Source: Lachnospiraceae bacterium (GTDB taxonomy: Bacteria; Bacillota; Clostridia; Lachnospirales; Lachnospiraceae). From it: a DNA stretch of 64,000 nucleotides. The position numbers and the translations under genes were made by a program. How positions within the stretch are numbered: the stretch's first letter is position 1; each line of letters begins with the position of its first letter. Of the stretch, positions 44,809-55,047 are shown in pieces. The notes under the pieces are model-generated. The model was not told the DNA's origin, searched no databases, and saw only the letters and a list, made by a program, of their open reading frames with translations. The DNA lies in NCBI GenBank assembly GCA_028689655.1, contig JAQVCT010000001.1, forward strand, positions 186,001 through 250,000, given 5' to 3'.

Positions 44809-46603
44809 GATGCTGTCTCCTCTCTGGTGCAAAATCATCTGTAAAAGGAATCTCAATATAAACCGTGGTCCCCTGCATCGGTATGCTCTCATAATGAATG
44901 CCGTATTCTAATCCATAATAAATTTGAATACGTCTCTGTACATTAAGAACGCCAACCTTGCCCGTATCTTCGGTTTCCCTTTCCACAAATAGCTTTGCAA
45001 GCACTTCCTTTGTCATTCCAACACCATTATCAATTACTTTTAATACCGTTTTTCCTTTTTCCTTTTTCCCTGTTATACGGATAAGTCCTTTTCCTTCCTT
45101 TAGTTTAATTCCATGATAAATCGCATTTTCCACAAGCGGCTGAAGTATGAGCTTGGCTATCGGTGTACGCATAACACTTTCATCCACATCTATTTCATAA
45201 TCCAGCTTATCATGATAGCGCATCTTTTGTATTTTCAGATACTCTCGTACATAATCAATCTCATCAGATACCTTTACAAATTCTTCCTGTTTGCTGATAC
45301 TCTTTCTCAATAATTTGGATAAAGACGAAGTCATACATATTACCTCTGCCATCTTACTGCTTTCAGCCATCCAAATAATAGAATCCAGTGTATTATATAA
45401 AAAATGTGGATTAATCTGTGCCTGTAGTGCCCTCAGCTCACTCCTTCTCTTTTCAGCCTGCTCATCAATGATTTTCTCCATTAATTGCTTGATACGCCGT
45501 ATCATAATATTAAAGGAACAGATCAGATCTGCAATTTCATTACTGTAATCCGGCTTTTGAAGGAAAATTTCCAGATTTCCTTCCTCAACTCTTTTCATGG
45601 AGCTCCTTAGCTCTCTGATTGGCTTTGTTATCATATTGGATAAAAAAATAGAGATGAAAGTCGCAACAAAAATCAACACTATTGCACACAAAACATATAA
45701 TTTTTTTGTTTGATTAGACTTCTCCATCATCTCATTCAGATAAGCTACTCCTACTACCGTCCATCCTGTTGTATGTGATCTTGATATGGTGTATAGGCGT
45801 TCCCGATCCCTTGTGATAAAACTGCCTTCCCCGCTTCTCAGTATCGTGCCTGTTTCTTCTTTTTGCACTCCACTGTATAATAATTGCTGGCGTGGATGAT
45901 ATATGATTTTTCCATCTTTATCTAATATGAACACATATCCTTTACTTCCAAGACTGATATTCTCACAGAGAGTACTTATTGACCGATAATTAAGATCGAT
46001 AAAAAGAACGCCCTCTATTTCCCCCGTATCTTTGTTCTGAATGCTCTGGCTCAGCGTAACTACCCATTTATATTCATCTGCAATCAGATTTTGAACGTGA
46101 GAGGGCGTAATTACTTCTTCCCCTTCCATTGCCTTTTGATACCATTCAGTCTTAGAATAATCCGCATATGGATTTATCTTCATAGTCGTATTATTAACCA
46201 AATAATTACCACTTTTTCCAATGATGCCAATATTATAGATATCATCCCTGGTTTCTCTTAATACCCGGAATTGTTCTTCTATTCTTCCAACATAAGGTTT
46301 CTCAACAAGATGATTATCCCTATCAGCGAGCAGGAAATTCTCTATATTGGAATTATCCATAATCAGCTGTGCCATGTTGTTCATATTGCTAAAATAAGAA
46401 TCAATATCCACATTTACCATATCTACAAGCTGCTGCGTATATTCTGTTGATGTTTCAAGAACCGTTTCTCTATTCTGTCTAACCGAAATAATCAAATAAA
46501 TCAATACCGTAAATGATACCAGCGTAACCAATACTGTTAATATGGTAGTCTGTAAACTCTTAAATCGAAATAATGTTTTTAATCCGTCCTTCTTTCCATT
46601 CAT
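44792..46603 (-). CDS. Sensor histidine kinase with Cache domain
   Basis: 603-residue YesM-type kinase: membrane helix (about 20-42), large extracellular double-Cache-like sensor (GYVFILDKDGKIIYHP), second helix near 305-325, HAMP, phospho-His in QAQINPHFLYNTLDS, HATPase with QPLVENAIYHG and IDNGVGMTKE. The 3' end overlaps the binding-protein gene, so the two are translationally coupled and probably form a complex. Confidence 0.93.
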   Translation of the reverse strand: MNGKKDGLKTLFRFKSLQTTILTVLVTLVSFTVLIYLIISVRQNRETVLETSTEYTQQLVDMVNVDIDSYFSNMNNMAQLIMDNSNIENFLLADRDNHLVEKPYVGRIEEQFRVLRETRDDIYNIGIIGKSGNYLVNNTTMKINPYADYSKTEWYQKAMEGEEVITPSHVQNLIADEYKWVVTLSQSIQNKDTGEIEGVLFIDLNYRSISTLCENISLGSKGYVFILDKDGKIIYHPRQQLLYSGVQKEETGTILRSGEGSFITRDRERLYTISRSHTTGWTVVGVAYLNEMMEKSNQTKKLYVLCAIVLIFVATFISIFLSNMITKPIRELRSSMKRVEEGNLEIFLQKPDYSNEIADLICSFNIMIRRIKQLMEKIIDEQAEKRRSELRALQAQINPHFLYNTLDSIIWMAESSKMAEVICMTSSLSKLLRKSISKQEEFVKVSDEIDYVREYLKIQKMRYHDKLDYEIDVDESVMRTPIAKLILQPLVENAIYHGIKLKEGKGLIRITGKKEKGKTVLKVIDNGVGMTKEVLAKLFVERETEDTGKVGVLNVQRRIQIYYGLEYGIHYESIPMQGTTVYIEIPFTDDFAPERRQHHETIL

Positions 46604-46683
46604 TCTGTTTTTCCCACCATTCTAATTCTATATTGTACGCACTCACTATAACATCATTAGGGCAGGAAAATGTTAAATGTACA

Positions 46684-46715
46684 CGAAAAAGGCTAGCTGA
46701 CACTAACCTTTTTCG
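46684..46715 (-). terminator. Hairpin terminator after the fuculokinase gene
   Basis: Arms CGAAAAAGG and CCTTTTTCG with an inner TAG/CTA pairing form a 12-pair stem with one mismatch, directly after the kinase stop. The T run is part of the stem and the tail is only moderately T-rich, so efficiency is uncertain. Confidence 0.55.
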
Positions 46716-46722
46716 CATAAAA

Positions 46723-48204
46723 TTAAACTCTGGTTATTTCTTTATAACGTTGGTACGCATCTTCCCACATGATTTCGTTTTGTGATACATATTCATCAAC
46801 ATCCGCAGAAGCCTTTATAATTTCCCTCGCCTTATCAATATTGGATATGTCGCCGCAAGCCATAAGCTGTAGTGCAATATTTCCATATACAGTTGCCTCT
46901 ATCGGTCCGGCAGATACTTTTTTATGACAGGCATTCGCCGTCATTTGACATAATAATTTACTTTGTGTTCCTCCGCCTACCATATAAATAGTCTCATAGT
47001 CTTTCTGTGTACAGGCCTGAATCTCAGCACAGGTTTCCCGATATTTGAAAGCAAGACTTTCATTGATACATCTGACAATCTGTCCCTCATTTTGGGGAAT
47101 CCATTGTCCTGTCCGTTCACAATAGGCTCGAATTCTTCTTGGTATATTTCCCGCCGGTACGAACTCCGGTGCATCCGGATCTATAAAGCATCGAAATGCT
47201 TCTTCCCCTTTTGCCATTGTTTCCAGCTCGCCAAAGGTGTACTCCTTCCCTTCTCTGCTCCATTGACGTCTGCTCTCCTGAATCAGCCATAGACCAATAA
47301 TGTTTTTCAGGAAGGACACTCTTCCACCATATCCTATTTCATTTGTTATATTTAATTCCGCCGATTGCTTATTAATAATTGGTTTTTCCAGTTCTGTACC
47401 AAACAGAGACCATGTCCCACAGCTAATAAATATAAACTCTTTTTCTTCTGTCGGAACACTTACTAATGCACTCTGCGTATCATGTCCAGCAACAGCAATG
47501 ACCTCTATCTCTCCAATTTCTAATTCTTCCTGTATTTTATCTGTTACTGTTCCCAGTTTCGTACCGCTTGGAATAATTTCCGGAAAGATATGCTGTGGAA
47601 TTTGTAAGCTTTGCATCACTTTAGCAGACCAGTTTCCTTTTTTTATATCCATAAGCTGGGTGGTGGATGCAATCGAGCATTCTGCTTTCTTCTTACCAGT
47701 CAGAAAATAATTTATCAGATCCGGCATCATCAACAATTTGTCTACTCTCAACAACAGCTCCGGTTGGCTCTGTATAATTGACAATAGTTGAAATACTGTA
47801 TTAATCTCCATAAATTGATTGCCGGTAATCTGATAAAAGGTATCCTTGTCAATTGCCTGAAAGCTTTTCTCCAGCATTCCTTCTGTTCGCGTATCTCTGT
47901 AATGTACCGGATTAGCCAGTAAATTACCCTTTTTATCCAGCAATCCAAAATCAACACCCCATGTATCCACACCTATGCTATCAATACTGCCTTTATGCTT
48001 TGCCTTTAATAATCCTTGCTTTAATTCATGGAACAGACGTAAAATATCCCAGTACATTGTACCATTGACAGTCACCGGTTCATTTGCAAACCGGTGAATT
48101 TCTTCTAAAGAAATTGTGTTCCCATCAAATGTTCCTATGATGGCTCTTCCGCTACTGGCACCATAATCAAATGCAAGTACTCTCTTTTCCTTTTTCATGG
48201 GCAT
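46723..48204 (-). CDS. L-fuculokinase, RhaB-like FGGY kinase
   Basis: FGGY-family sugar kinase of 493 residues, closest in look to rhamnulokinase (FDYGASSGRAIIGTFDG, SIGVDTWGVDFGLLD, VAGHDTQSALVSVP, MVGGGTQSKLLCQMTA). Because it directly follows L-fucose isomerase, the substrate is most likely L-fuculose, giving fuculose-1-phosphate. RhaB-like kinases serve fucose in several Firmicutes, and use of rhamnulose too is possible. ATG 48204 has AGG six bases upstream. GTG 48207 and ATG 48198 are alternatives. Confidence 0.88.
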   Translation of the reverse strand: MPMKKEKRVLAFDYGASSGRAIIGTFDGNTISLEEIHRFANEPVTVNGTMYWDILRLFHELKQGLLKAKHKGSIDSIGVDTWGVDFGLLDKKGNLLANPVHYRDTRTEGMLEKSFQAIDKDTFYQITGNQFMEINTVFQLLSIIQSQPELLLRVDKLLMMPDLINYFLTGKKKAECSIASTTQLMDIKKGNWSAKVMQSLQIPQHIFPEIIPSGTKLGTVTDKIQEELEIGEIEVIAVAGHDTQSALVSVPTEEKEFIFISCGTWSLFGTELEKPIINKQSAELNITNEIGYGGRVSFLKNIIGLWLIQESRRQWSREGKEYTFGELETMAKGEEAFRCFIDPDAPEFVPAGNIPRRIRAYCERTGQWIPQNEGQIVRCINESLAFKYRETCAEIQACTQKDYETIYMVGGGTQSKLLCQMTANACHKKVSAGPIEATVYGNIALQLMACGDISNIDKAREIIKASADVDEYVSQNEIMWEDAYQRYKEITRV

Positions 48205-48211
48205 CACTTAC

Positions 48212-50017
48212 CTATCGAATGTTCTTATACATTGGTCCATATGCGTTACATGCTCTGAAATCCTGACCCTCTTTATCCATTCCGAAGGCATTCCATGCAG
48301 CCGGTCTGAACATATCCTTTTCGGGTACATTGTGCATACATACAGGAATACGAAGCATAGAGCAGAAGGTAATCAGATCTGCACCGATATGTCCATAACT
48401 GATAGCTCCGTGATTTGCTCCCCAGTTATTCATCACTTCGTATGCCGTCTTGAAGGCTCCGTCTTTACCATCACATCTTGGGGCAAACCAGGTACATGGC
48501 CATGTGTAATCTGTTCTCTTCCAAAGCTTATCCGATACCTCTTCCGGAAGCTGAACAGTCCATCCTTCTGCGATCTGTAACACAGGTCCCAGTCCCTTTA
48601 CCAGATTCAGTCGGATCATGGTAGCCGGCATCTCCGCTCTGGTGACAAATCTTGAAGAATATCCGCCACCTCTGAAATATCCATTATCAGCCGCACACCA
48701 CTCTGTTGCCTCCATGATCTTGTCCTGATCCTCCTGGTTCACTTCGTACCATGGTTTCATCACTGGATTTCCTGCTGCATCCCTGCTTTCTCCGCAGGCA
48801 TCCAGACAGCATGCTCCAGAATTGATGAGATGAATAAATCCATCCGCCTGTTTTGCCTTTCCTTCTATTTCATATCCAGTTGCTTTCTTTACCGCATCAC
48901 CACTCCAATAGGTTCTCACGTCAGCAAACATCTGAGCCCGGTTGGTGAGCAATTTCATGAAAAGCATTCCCAGCCCATTCAGAGTATCATTCTCTGTAGC
49001 AAGTATGTATGGCTCTCTTGCTCCGTTCCAGTCAAAGGAAGTATTCAGCAAAGCTTCCGGATAATCACAGTTGGGATAGAAGTCCGTCCACTGACGCTGT
49101 CCCTGAAATCCCGCTGCTATAGCATTGTGTCCTACCATCTCTTCCTCACAGCCTTTTGGCAGATTCGGATTGCCATTCATCAGGTCTTTGATGATACACA
49201 TCATCTTAACCACAAATTCCCAGTCCTTCTCTTTCTCTTCCGGAGATTTTTTAATAAAATCCGGGTTCTTATCCAATCCTTCTTTACATTTTTCCTTAGT
49301 CCATTTCAGTGCTTTCTCATATTCTGCTTCATCATAAATGCCTTCCGTCATACGTCTGATAATCTCTACTTCATCTACAGATTCTACACGCATGCCCAAG
49401 TATTCTTCGATAAATTCGGGACTTATAATCGATCCGCCGATTCCCATGGTCACGGATCCAATCTGTAAGTAAGACTGATCACGAAGACTGCTTGCAGCCA
49501 CAGCCGCACGCCCAAAGCGAAGTAATTTCTCTTTTACATCTGCCGGAATAGAAGTATCATCTGCTTCACATACATCATGTCCGTAGATTCCAAAAGCGGG
49601 AAGACCCTTCTGTGCATGGGTTGCCAATACTGATGCAAGGTATACAGCACCTGGCCTTTCTGTTCCGTTAAATCCCCATACGCCCTTGATGGTCATAGGA
49701 TTCATATCCATAGTCTCAGCACCATAACACCAACAGGGTGTTACCGTCAATGTGACAGCCACTCCCTCTTTTTTGAACTTTGCTTCACAGGCTGCTGTTT
49801 CACCAACTCTTCCAATTGTGGTATCAGCAATTACCACTTTTACAGGTTCCCCATTGGAATATCTCAGATTCTCACGAAAGAGATCTGCTGCAGCCTTTGC
49901 CATATTCATGGTCTGCTCTTCCAATCCTTCTCTAACCTTTAATGTTCCTCTTCTGCCATCAATTGTAGGTCTGATTCCAATTACCGGATACTCTCCAACG
50001 ATTCTTTTTTCTGCCAT
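48212..50017 (-). CDS. fucI: L-fucose isomerase
   Basis: 601-residue Mn-dependent ketol isomerase (E. coli FucI has 591) converting L-fucose to L-fuculose. Family signatures: [53 protein letters not shown], and a C-terminal His in [15 protein letters not shown] 50017 with GGAGGG is preferred over the frame start five codons upstream. First gene of the fucI-kinase operon, divergent from the AraC gene. Confidence 0.95.
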   Translation of the reverse strand: MAEKRIVGEYPVIGIRPTIDGRRGTLKVREGLEEQTMNMAKAAADLFRENLRYSNGEPVKVVIADTTIGRVGETAACEAKFKKEGVAVTLTVTPCWCYGAETMDMNPMTIKGVWGFNGTERPGAVYLASVLATHAQKGLPAFGIYGHDVCEADDTSIPADVKEKLLRFGRAAVAASSLRDQSYLQIGSVTMGIGGSIISPEFIEEYLGMRVESVDEVEIIRRMTEGIYDEAEYEKALKWTKEKCKEGLDKNPDFIKKSPEEKEKDWEFVVKMMCIIKDLMNGNPNLPKGCEEEMVGHNAIAAGFQGQRQWTDFYPNCDYPEALLNTSFDWNGAREPYILATENDTLNGLGMLFMKLLTNRAQMFADVRTYWSGDAVKKATGYEIEGKAKQADGFIHLINSGACCLDACGESRDAAGNPVMKPWYEVNQEDQDKIMEATEWCAADNGYFRGGGYSSRFVTRAEMPATMIRLNLVKGLGPVLQIAEGWTVQLPEEVSDKLWKRTDYTWPCTWFAPRCDGKDGAFKTAYEVMNNWGANHGAISYGHIGADLITFCSMLRIPVCMHNVPEKDMFRPAAWNAFGMDKEGQDFRACNAYGPMYKNIR

Positions 50018-50099
50018 ATACTTACCCTCCATTTTTCCGACGATATTTCTCGTCTTTTGCTATATGGACAAGCCATACCTCATTCATTTATGTAACTAC

Positions 50100-50105
50100 A
50101 TTATA
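50100..50105 (-). promoter_or_regulatory. -10 element of the fucI promoter
   Basis: Perfect TATAAT on the minus strand 83 bases before fucI, with no good -35 at 16-18 bases (GAGCTT). This fits a promoter that depends on an activator such as the divergent AraC protein. Confidence 0.55.
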
Positions 50106-50192
50106 GGCAGTTTGCTGTGTGAAAGCTCGAATGCTAATACTCTTATGTGGACATTTTTTATTATTATTCTGTTCTTTTTCATTCTTTTTGTG

Positions 50193-50198
50193 TATAAT
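50193..50198 (+). promoter_or_regulatory. -10 element of the araC-type gene promoter
   Basis: TATAAT preceded by TG-rich sequence (TTGTG), with weak -35 GTTCTT 17 bases upstream. 86 bases before the regulator start, inside the 266-base divergent region shared with fucI. Confidence 0.5.
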
Positions 50199-50283
50199 GT
50201 ACAAAACAGCTTTTACATCACAGTTCTGTTGCTGGTACACCAAAGAATAATAGAATGTATAAATTATATTTAAGGAGGACGAA

Positions 50284-51207
50284 ATGAAAGCTTTTCATGA
50301 GGTTCGAAATTATAAATCTGACTTTATGGTATGGCATAACAGCTATTACGATATCAGTTTTATGGCTCATTGGCATCGAGAGATTGAGCTGATCTATGTG
50401 CGCAGTGGCACAGTCACGGTGCATGTAACTGACTCTGTCATTCATGCCCAGGAAGGTGATCTTATCATCTGCGACAGTGGCGATATCCATTACAGCGACC
50501 AGCGAAGCGAAGGCTCCTGTCTGGATTTTGTACTTTTTGACACGGCAATTATTAACAGCCATTATCATTACAGCTTCTTCTCCAACCCGCATATTACAAA
50601 AGAAAATCTGAAGGACTGGCATCTCACAGAAAGCTGGTTTCGTCTTTTGGATCTTCTGGATGATGAATTAAGCAGAAGAGAACATTATTATCAGGATGTT
50701 GTAACCGCCTCTATCTGCCAGTTCTGGTATCTCCTGCTGCGCCGTCTCCCTGCCAATACCACGAAGACCATTATGCAGGGGCGGAGAGTCAGTGTACTTG
50801 CTGATCTTCAGGGGCTTCTCTCCTTCCTGGAGGAACACTTTAACGAATCCATTACTCTGGAAGATGCTGCAGAAATTATGAATTTCAGTCCCAGCCATTT
50901 TTCCAAAATATTCAAACAGTTTACCGGTGTGAATTTTATCAAATATTTGAATATTATTCGCATATCTAAGGCTGTAGCCCTGCTAGTCACCACCGACAGC
51001 ACCATCACCGACATTTCTTTCCAGTGTGGATTTAATAACGTTAGAAGTTTTAATCGTATGTTTAAGGAAATTACCAATTATACTCCATCCGAGTATGTCC
51101 GTATGCCCGAAAACAAATCCAGAAACTTTACTTATTATCATTCCGATGATGATATTTTCTCTCTACCGGAAGAGCTTCCCACCACAGTGGTAAAAGAAGC
51201 ACTGTAA
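50284..51207 (+). CDS. AraC-family regulator, probably of fucIK
   Basis: 307-residue one-component regulator. N-terminal cupin ligand domain (WHREIELIYVRSGTVTVHV, EGDLIICDSGDIHY). C-terminal AraC double helix-turn-helix (IMNFSPSHFSKIFKQFTG, CGFNNVRSFNRMFKEIT). AAGGAGGA precedes ATG 50284. Divergent from fucI with a short regulatory region, so it is the likely fucose-responsive activator (inference). It is unlike the two-component AraC regulators because it has no receiver. Confidence 0.92.
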   Translation: MKAFHEVRNYKSDFMVWHNSYYDISFMAHWHREIELIYVRSGTVTVHVTDSVIHAQEGDLIICDSGDIHYSDQRSEGSCLDFVLFDTAIINSHYHYSFFSNPHITKENLKDWHLTESWFRLLDLLDDELSRREHYYQDVVTASICQFWYLLLRRLPANTTKTIMQGRRVSVLADLQGLLSFLEEHFNESITLEDAAEIMNFSPSHFSKIFKQFTGVNFIKYLNIIRISKAVALLVTTDSTITDISFQCGFNNVRSFNRMFKEITNYTPSEYVRMPENKSRNFTYYHSDDDIFSLPEELPTTVVKEAL

Positions 51208-51251
51208 AAGGGAAGCCCATAAGCAATAAAGCGATACATAATTCATACCTT

Positions 51252-51692
51252 TTAATTAATTACAACACCTTTTTGCAGCATTACATTTGCATATAATGCA
51301 CTTTCCCCAGTTGCAATAATTGCATATGCAGTCTTTGCTTCTTTATAGAATGCAAAACGTTCAACATATCCGACTGCGGCAGCTCCCCGCTTATCATATT
51401 TTGTTACCAGATCCCTATAAGTATCCCAAATAGGAGTCTCCACCTCATCTCCTGACATTACTTCCATAAGATTTACAGGATGCTCCACATAAGAATCCAG
51501 TGGGAATACCTGTAATATGGCATCTAACAGTTCCGGCACTCCATGTCCATCACAGCGGATTACAATTGCATCCTTTCCCATAGATTCTGCCGGAAAATTT
51601 CCATCAGAAATGACAAGCCTGTCACTATGTCCCATTTCACATAATACTTTCAATAGCTCTGGTGATAAAATCTTAGGTACATTCTTTAACAT
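51252..51692 (-). CDS. fucU: L-fucose mutarotase FucU, second copy
   Basis: 146-residue FucU paralogue with the same key motifs as the BMC copy (GHSDRLVISDGNFP, RCDGHGVPELLD). Differences are concentrated around residues 95-120. Its start overlaps the KdgT-like gene by 20 bases, so the two are translationally coupled. It is the last gene of a seven-gene operon with no fucose isomerase, which suggests the operon handles fucose or another aldose in its ring form. Confidence 0.92.
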   Translation of the reverse strand: MLKNVPKILSPELLKVLCEMGHSDRLVISDGNFPAESMGKDAIVIRCDGHGVPELLDAILQVFPLDSYVEHPVNLMEVMSGDEVETPIWDTYRDLVTKYDKRGAAAVGYVERFAFYKEAKTAYAIIATGESALYANVMLQKGVVIN

Positions 51693-52626
51693 TGTTTTTT
51701 CTCTCCTTTTTTATAAATATTCCTACTATAATTGGCACTACAATTGCACTCATCACCACAGTTGCTGCTATTTGCGCAGTTGCTTCTCCTACATAAGGGA
51801 GCCAGGTAGAGTCCACCATGGCGATTGCGGCAGGTACTGCGATTGCATTTGCTCCTGTAGCACATGTTGCAAGTCCCGCATATCCCGGTCTTTTTATCAC
51901 GTAGCAATCACACAGGTATGTAAATACACTTCCTGCTGCAATAACAAAAATGCTCAAAAAAGTACCCGAAATTCCCGCCCTGAAAATATCATTTAGATCA
52001 ATCCCCATTCCCAACGTCCAGCCAATAAAAGGCAATAATAACTGGACACCAGGCTTTAAAAATTCTCTAAAGGTTTTGCTCAAATTTCCAAGTACAATAC
52101 CTACAACAATTGGCATTATCGTAGCTGCCAATGAAATGGCCGAAAAATGAACCATTCCTGCTGCGCCTAATAGAATCATGGTTACAAATGGACCATTCGT
52201 GAGTGACAGCAGCGCAACTGCTGCCCCGTCAATCTCATCGCCGTAGGCGGTGACCAGGGATAAATAGATACTTCCGTTTATATTCGTAGCTCCACATAGA
52301 ACTGCCAATATACATGCATCTGCAATCTCCTGTTTTCCACCGATCATTCTTGCGCTTACTATGATAAAGACGCCAAGCAATAATTTTGAGAGTAATAAGA
52401 TTCCACCCCGCTTTACCACCTGTTGTAGCTTTATAATCTGCAATTGACTTCCAATACACAACAGCTGCACTCCCATAATGGTTGCAGCTGCTGTATTAGA
52501 AAATGTTGCTGTTGTAAACGAGCCAATCTCTACGATATTGGGGCAAAACGTATGTATCAGCATCCCCAATAGCATAGGAAAAATCATGAGTCCCGCAGGT
52601 ATTTTTTTTAATATTATCAACATCAT
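51673..52626 (-). CDS. KdgT-like permease (2-keto-3-deoxygluconate transporter family)
   Basis: 317-residue membrane protein, about 10 helices, with family motifs KKIPAGLMIFPMLLGMLIHT, CGATNINGSIYLSL and TGANAIAVPAAIA. Family members are proton symporters for 2-keto-3-deoxygluconate. Here no KDG kinase or aldolase is present, so the true substrate is probably another sugar or sugar acid handled by the operon. It starts 3 bases after the aldo/keto reductase stop. Confidence 0.88.
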   Translation of the reverse strand: MMLIILKKIPAGLMIFPMLLGMLIHTFCPNIVEIGSFTTATFSNTAAATIMGVQLLCIGSQLQIIKLQQVVKRGGILLLSKLLLGVFIIVSARMIGGKQEIADACILAVLCGATNINGSIYLSLVTAYGDEIDGAAVALLSLTNGPFVTMILLGAAGMVHFSAISLAATIMPIVVGIVLGNLSKTFREFLKPGVQLLLPFIGWTLGMGIDLNDIFRAGISGTFLSIFVIAAGSVFTYLCDCYVIKRPGYAGLATCATGANAIAVPAAIAMVDSTWLPYVGEATAQIAATVVMSAIVVPIIVGIFIKKERKNNVKECT

Positions 52627-52629
52627 TTC

Positions 52630-53637
52630 TTATTGTACAATATATCCATCTTCATCCCACAGATCATGCCAGTCATTTGCACCCTCCCATAGGAATACCT
52701 GTCCCTTCACAAGGCGGTTATTTTTTTCAAGCGTTGCAATTTTATTCATCTCTTCCTCTGTCAGCGGATCTTCTGTCGTCAATTGCAGATTGCTTATGTA
52801 TTCCTCTTCATGAATAGAGAAAGGAATTGGAATCTGTCCTCTTTGTACTGCCCACTTTAATGCAATTACAGCAGGATGGCATCCATGTGCTCTGGCGATT
52901 TCCACCATCTCTGGTGTCTGAATATCAGCTACATCCTCTGAACACATGTCTCGCTCTGGTCTGGTAGGAGAACCAATGGGCATAAAACCAATGGGCTGAA
53001 TCTCATGAGCTAACAGATAATCAAATAATTCCTGTTGCTGGAAGCAAGGATGCAGCTCCATCTCGCAGGCAACCGGCATTATCTTAAGCTCTGGCAATAC
53101 TGCCTCCAGCTTAGGTATGGTCAGATTTGAAATACCAATGCTCTTAATTAATCCTTTTTCTACAAGTGCTTCACATTGTCTGTAAGTATTTACAAATTCC
53201 TCCACACTAAATGGTCTCGAGTCCGGATTACGTGAATCCACATCACAATGTGGTGCATGATAGTTTGGGAAAGGCCAGTGAATAAAGAACAGATCAATAT
53301 AATCACATTGCAGGTCAGAAATGCTCTTCAGGCAGGATTCCTCTACTTTTTCGTGCATATCATTCCATACCTTTGTCATTATATACATATCCTTACGTGC
53401 TACAATTTTCTCGTCAAACGCTTCTTTGAACACTTGACCAATCTGATCCTCATTGCCATAGCAGGCTGCACAATCGAACATACGATATCCACATCTAATA
53501 GCTCCTGCTACTGCAGCAGACACCTGTTCAGCGCTAAAACGGTCTGATCCAAAGGTTCCCATTCCAATACATGGTACCTGCTCTCCTGTATAAAGTGTTT
53601 TCTTAGGAATTAAATCCTGACTAATTACTTTTGACAT
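52630..53637 (-). CDS. Aldo/keto reductase
   Basis: 335-residue NAD(P)H-dependent reductase with the AKR barrel motifs: GMGTFGSDRF, catalytic Asp-Tyr in FDCAACYGNE, MTKVWN with Lys, IDLFFIHWPFP with His, KSIGISNLT. Possible roles are reduction of an aldose to a polyol or of lactaldehyde to 1,2-propanediol. It has a C-terminal extension of about 20 aromatic/acidic residues. It lies inside the polyol/ketose-like operon. Confidence 0.92.
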   Translation of the reverse strand: MSKVISQDLIPKKTLYTGEQVPCIGMGTFGSDRFSAEQVSAAVAGAIRCGYRMFDCAACYGNEDQIGQVFKEAFDEKIVARKDMYIMTKVWNDMHEKVEESCLKSISDLQCDYIDLFFIHWPFPNYHAPHCDVDSRNPDSRPFSVEEFVNTYRQCEALVEKGLIKSIGISNLTIPKLEAVLPELKIMPVACEMELHPCFQQQELFDYLLAHEIQPIGFMPIGSPTRPERDMCSEDVADIQTPEMVEIARAHGCHPAVIALKWAVQRGQIPIPFSIHEEEYISNLQLTTEDPLTEEEMNKIATLEKNNRLVKGQVFLWEGANDWHDLWDEDGYIVQ

Positions 53638-53702
53638 ACCTGTTCTCCTTTTTTGTTGGTCGTTTATAGTTTCTCACCTTTTTAAGTGGTTCGTTTTCCA
53701 TA

Positions 53703-55007
53703 TCATGCTGTTGTATTTACTGCATATTCATAATCCTCCAGATAATTAATAACACCCGCTTTGGCTATTTCCCGTGGATTCAATGACAGCTTTTTATCGC
53801 GAATCTTATTGTATTGAATTGGCAGATACTGCTGTAGTATGTTCAGCGGAATCTCCGTCTCTGTAAGATTTCTAAAGAGTTTTTCAATCGCATCCTCCAC
53901 AGTCGTGTCCCCGATGTAATATCTGCACCTGTCTGAAAAACTATATTTTCTTGCAAAGGCCTGGGCTTTCTCATTTCCGTGATAATGTTTTTTCCAATTA
54001 TCTGGTTTCTCTATCATAACTTCATCCAGTACTTCTATAAAGTTAGATCTTTTTGTAATAGGAATAATTTCTTTTTCGATCATGCTGAGCCCAAAGAGAG
54101 CTTCTCTTAAGCCAAAGGTCAACGCAGGGCCTACCTTTAAAATTGCAATGCCATCTTCTACCATTTTTTTAAGGCATTCTGGACTTTGATAATCTGTAGA
54201 ATGACCCTCAAAGACAATCTCCGGATATTCCTTCAGTTTCTCACACAGTTCTCTTGCATTATCCCTGTCGTACATGAAAACTTGTGCATCCCCAAATTCT
54301 ACCCCTGGCTGAACCACAACTGCTATGATATCTTTCCAGGCATCTTCACATCCATATTCCCGAAATACACTCTTGTATGTGTTTACTGTTTCTTCGAAGT
54401 CCTCTGGTCTGGTAACACTAATACCTTCTTCTGCTTCCTGCGCGCCTCCTGGAATAGGAACCTCACTTCCGATAATAAATACCGGGCGCAATGCATCTTT
54501 ATTCCTGGCAAGAAGTTCCTGATATGCCTCCATACATGTCTGATAGAGAATCACACCTCTTGTGGCTATGGTTTTTGTTGCGAGTGGCTGATTCAACTCA
54601 TCATTACCGAGCTTCATACTGGTGTCCAGATGAATCTTGGTAAAGCCCGCTAATACATATTCCCTTACCAGCTCTTTAGACTTCTCCATGGCACTTGCTT
54701 CCGGCTCATCTTTCCATGTCAACGGCCCCAGATGATCGCCAGCCAAGATAATCAGTTCCTTTTTACAGCCAATCTTTTCTGCTATACGAAGTACATTGTC
54801 CATAAAATCCTGAGGCTTCATCCCTGTATAGCCTCCATATTGATTTACCTGATTAGCCGTTGCTTCAATTAAAGCAGGCACATTAGTTTCCTTTGCACGT
54901 TCCAGAACGGCCTCAATAACCAGCTCATTTGCACTGCAATATGAGGGAATACCGCATTTGATCCCTTCTTTTCTTTTCTTCATCATTTCCTGTAATGGAT
55001 GTTTCAT
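53703..55007 (-). CDS. GatZ/KbaZ-like tagatose-bisphosphate aldolase non-catalytic subunit
   Basis: 434-residue protein of the GatZ/KbaZ family (GIPSYCSANELVIEAVLE, NQYGGYTGMKPQDF, ILAGDHLGPLTW, TKIHLDTSMKLG). GatZ supports the activity and stability of the class II aldolase GatY. The matching GatY-like gene is the first of this operon (57648-58496), although gatY and gatZ are not adjacent. A role as an epimerase-like enzyme has also been suggested for the family. Confidence 0.92.
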   Translation of the reverse strand: MKHPLQEMMKKRKEGIKCGIPSYCSANELVIEAVLERAKETNVPALIEATANQVNQYGGYTGMKPQDFMDNVLRIAEKIGCKKELIILAGDHLGPLTWKDEPEASAMEKSKELVREYVLAGFTKIHLDTSMKLGNDELNQPLATKTIATRGVILYQTCMEAYQELLARNKDALRPVFIIGSEVPIPGGAQEAEEGISVTRPEDFEETVNTYKSVFREYGCEDAWKDIIAVVVQPGVEFGDAQVFMYDRDNARELCEKLKEYPEIVFEGHSTDYQSPECLKKMVEDGIAILKVGPALTFGLREALFGLSMIEKEIIPITKRSNFIEVLDEVMIEKPDNWKKHYHGNEKAQAFARKYSFSDRCRYYIGDTTVEDAIEKLFRNLTETEIPLNILQQYLPIQYNKIRDKKLSLNPREIAKAGVINYLEDYEYAVNTTA

Positions 55008-55047
55008 TTTGTCTCATTTCTCCTTCCTGTTTTCTATATTACGAATG

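Noticed and set aside
46723-48204. Calling the kinase rhamnulokinase on sequence look alone
   Set aside because: Its operon partner is fucose isomerase and no rhamnose isomerase is present, so fuculokinase is the safer role.
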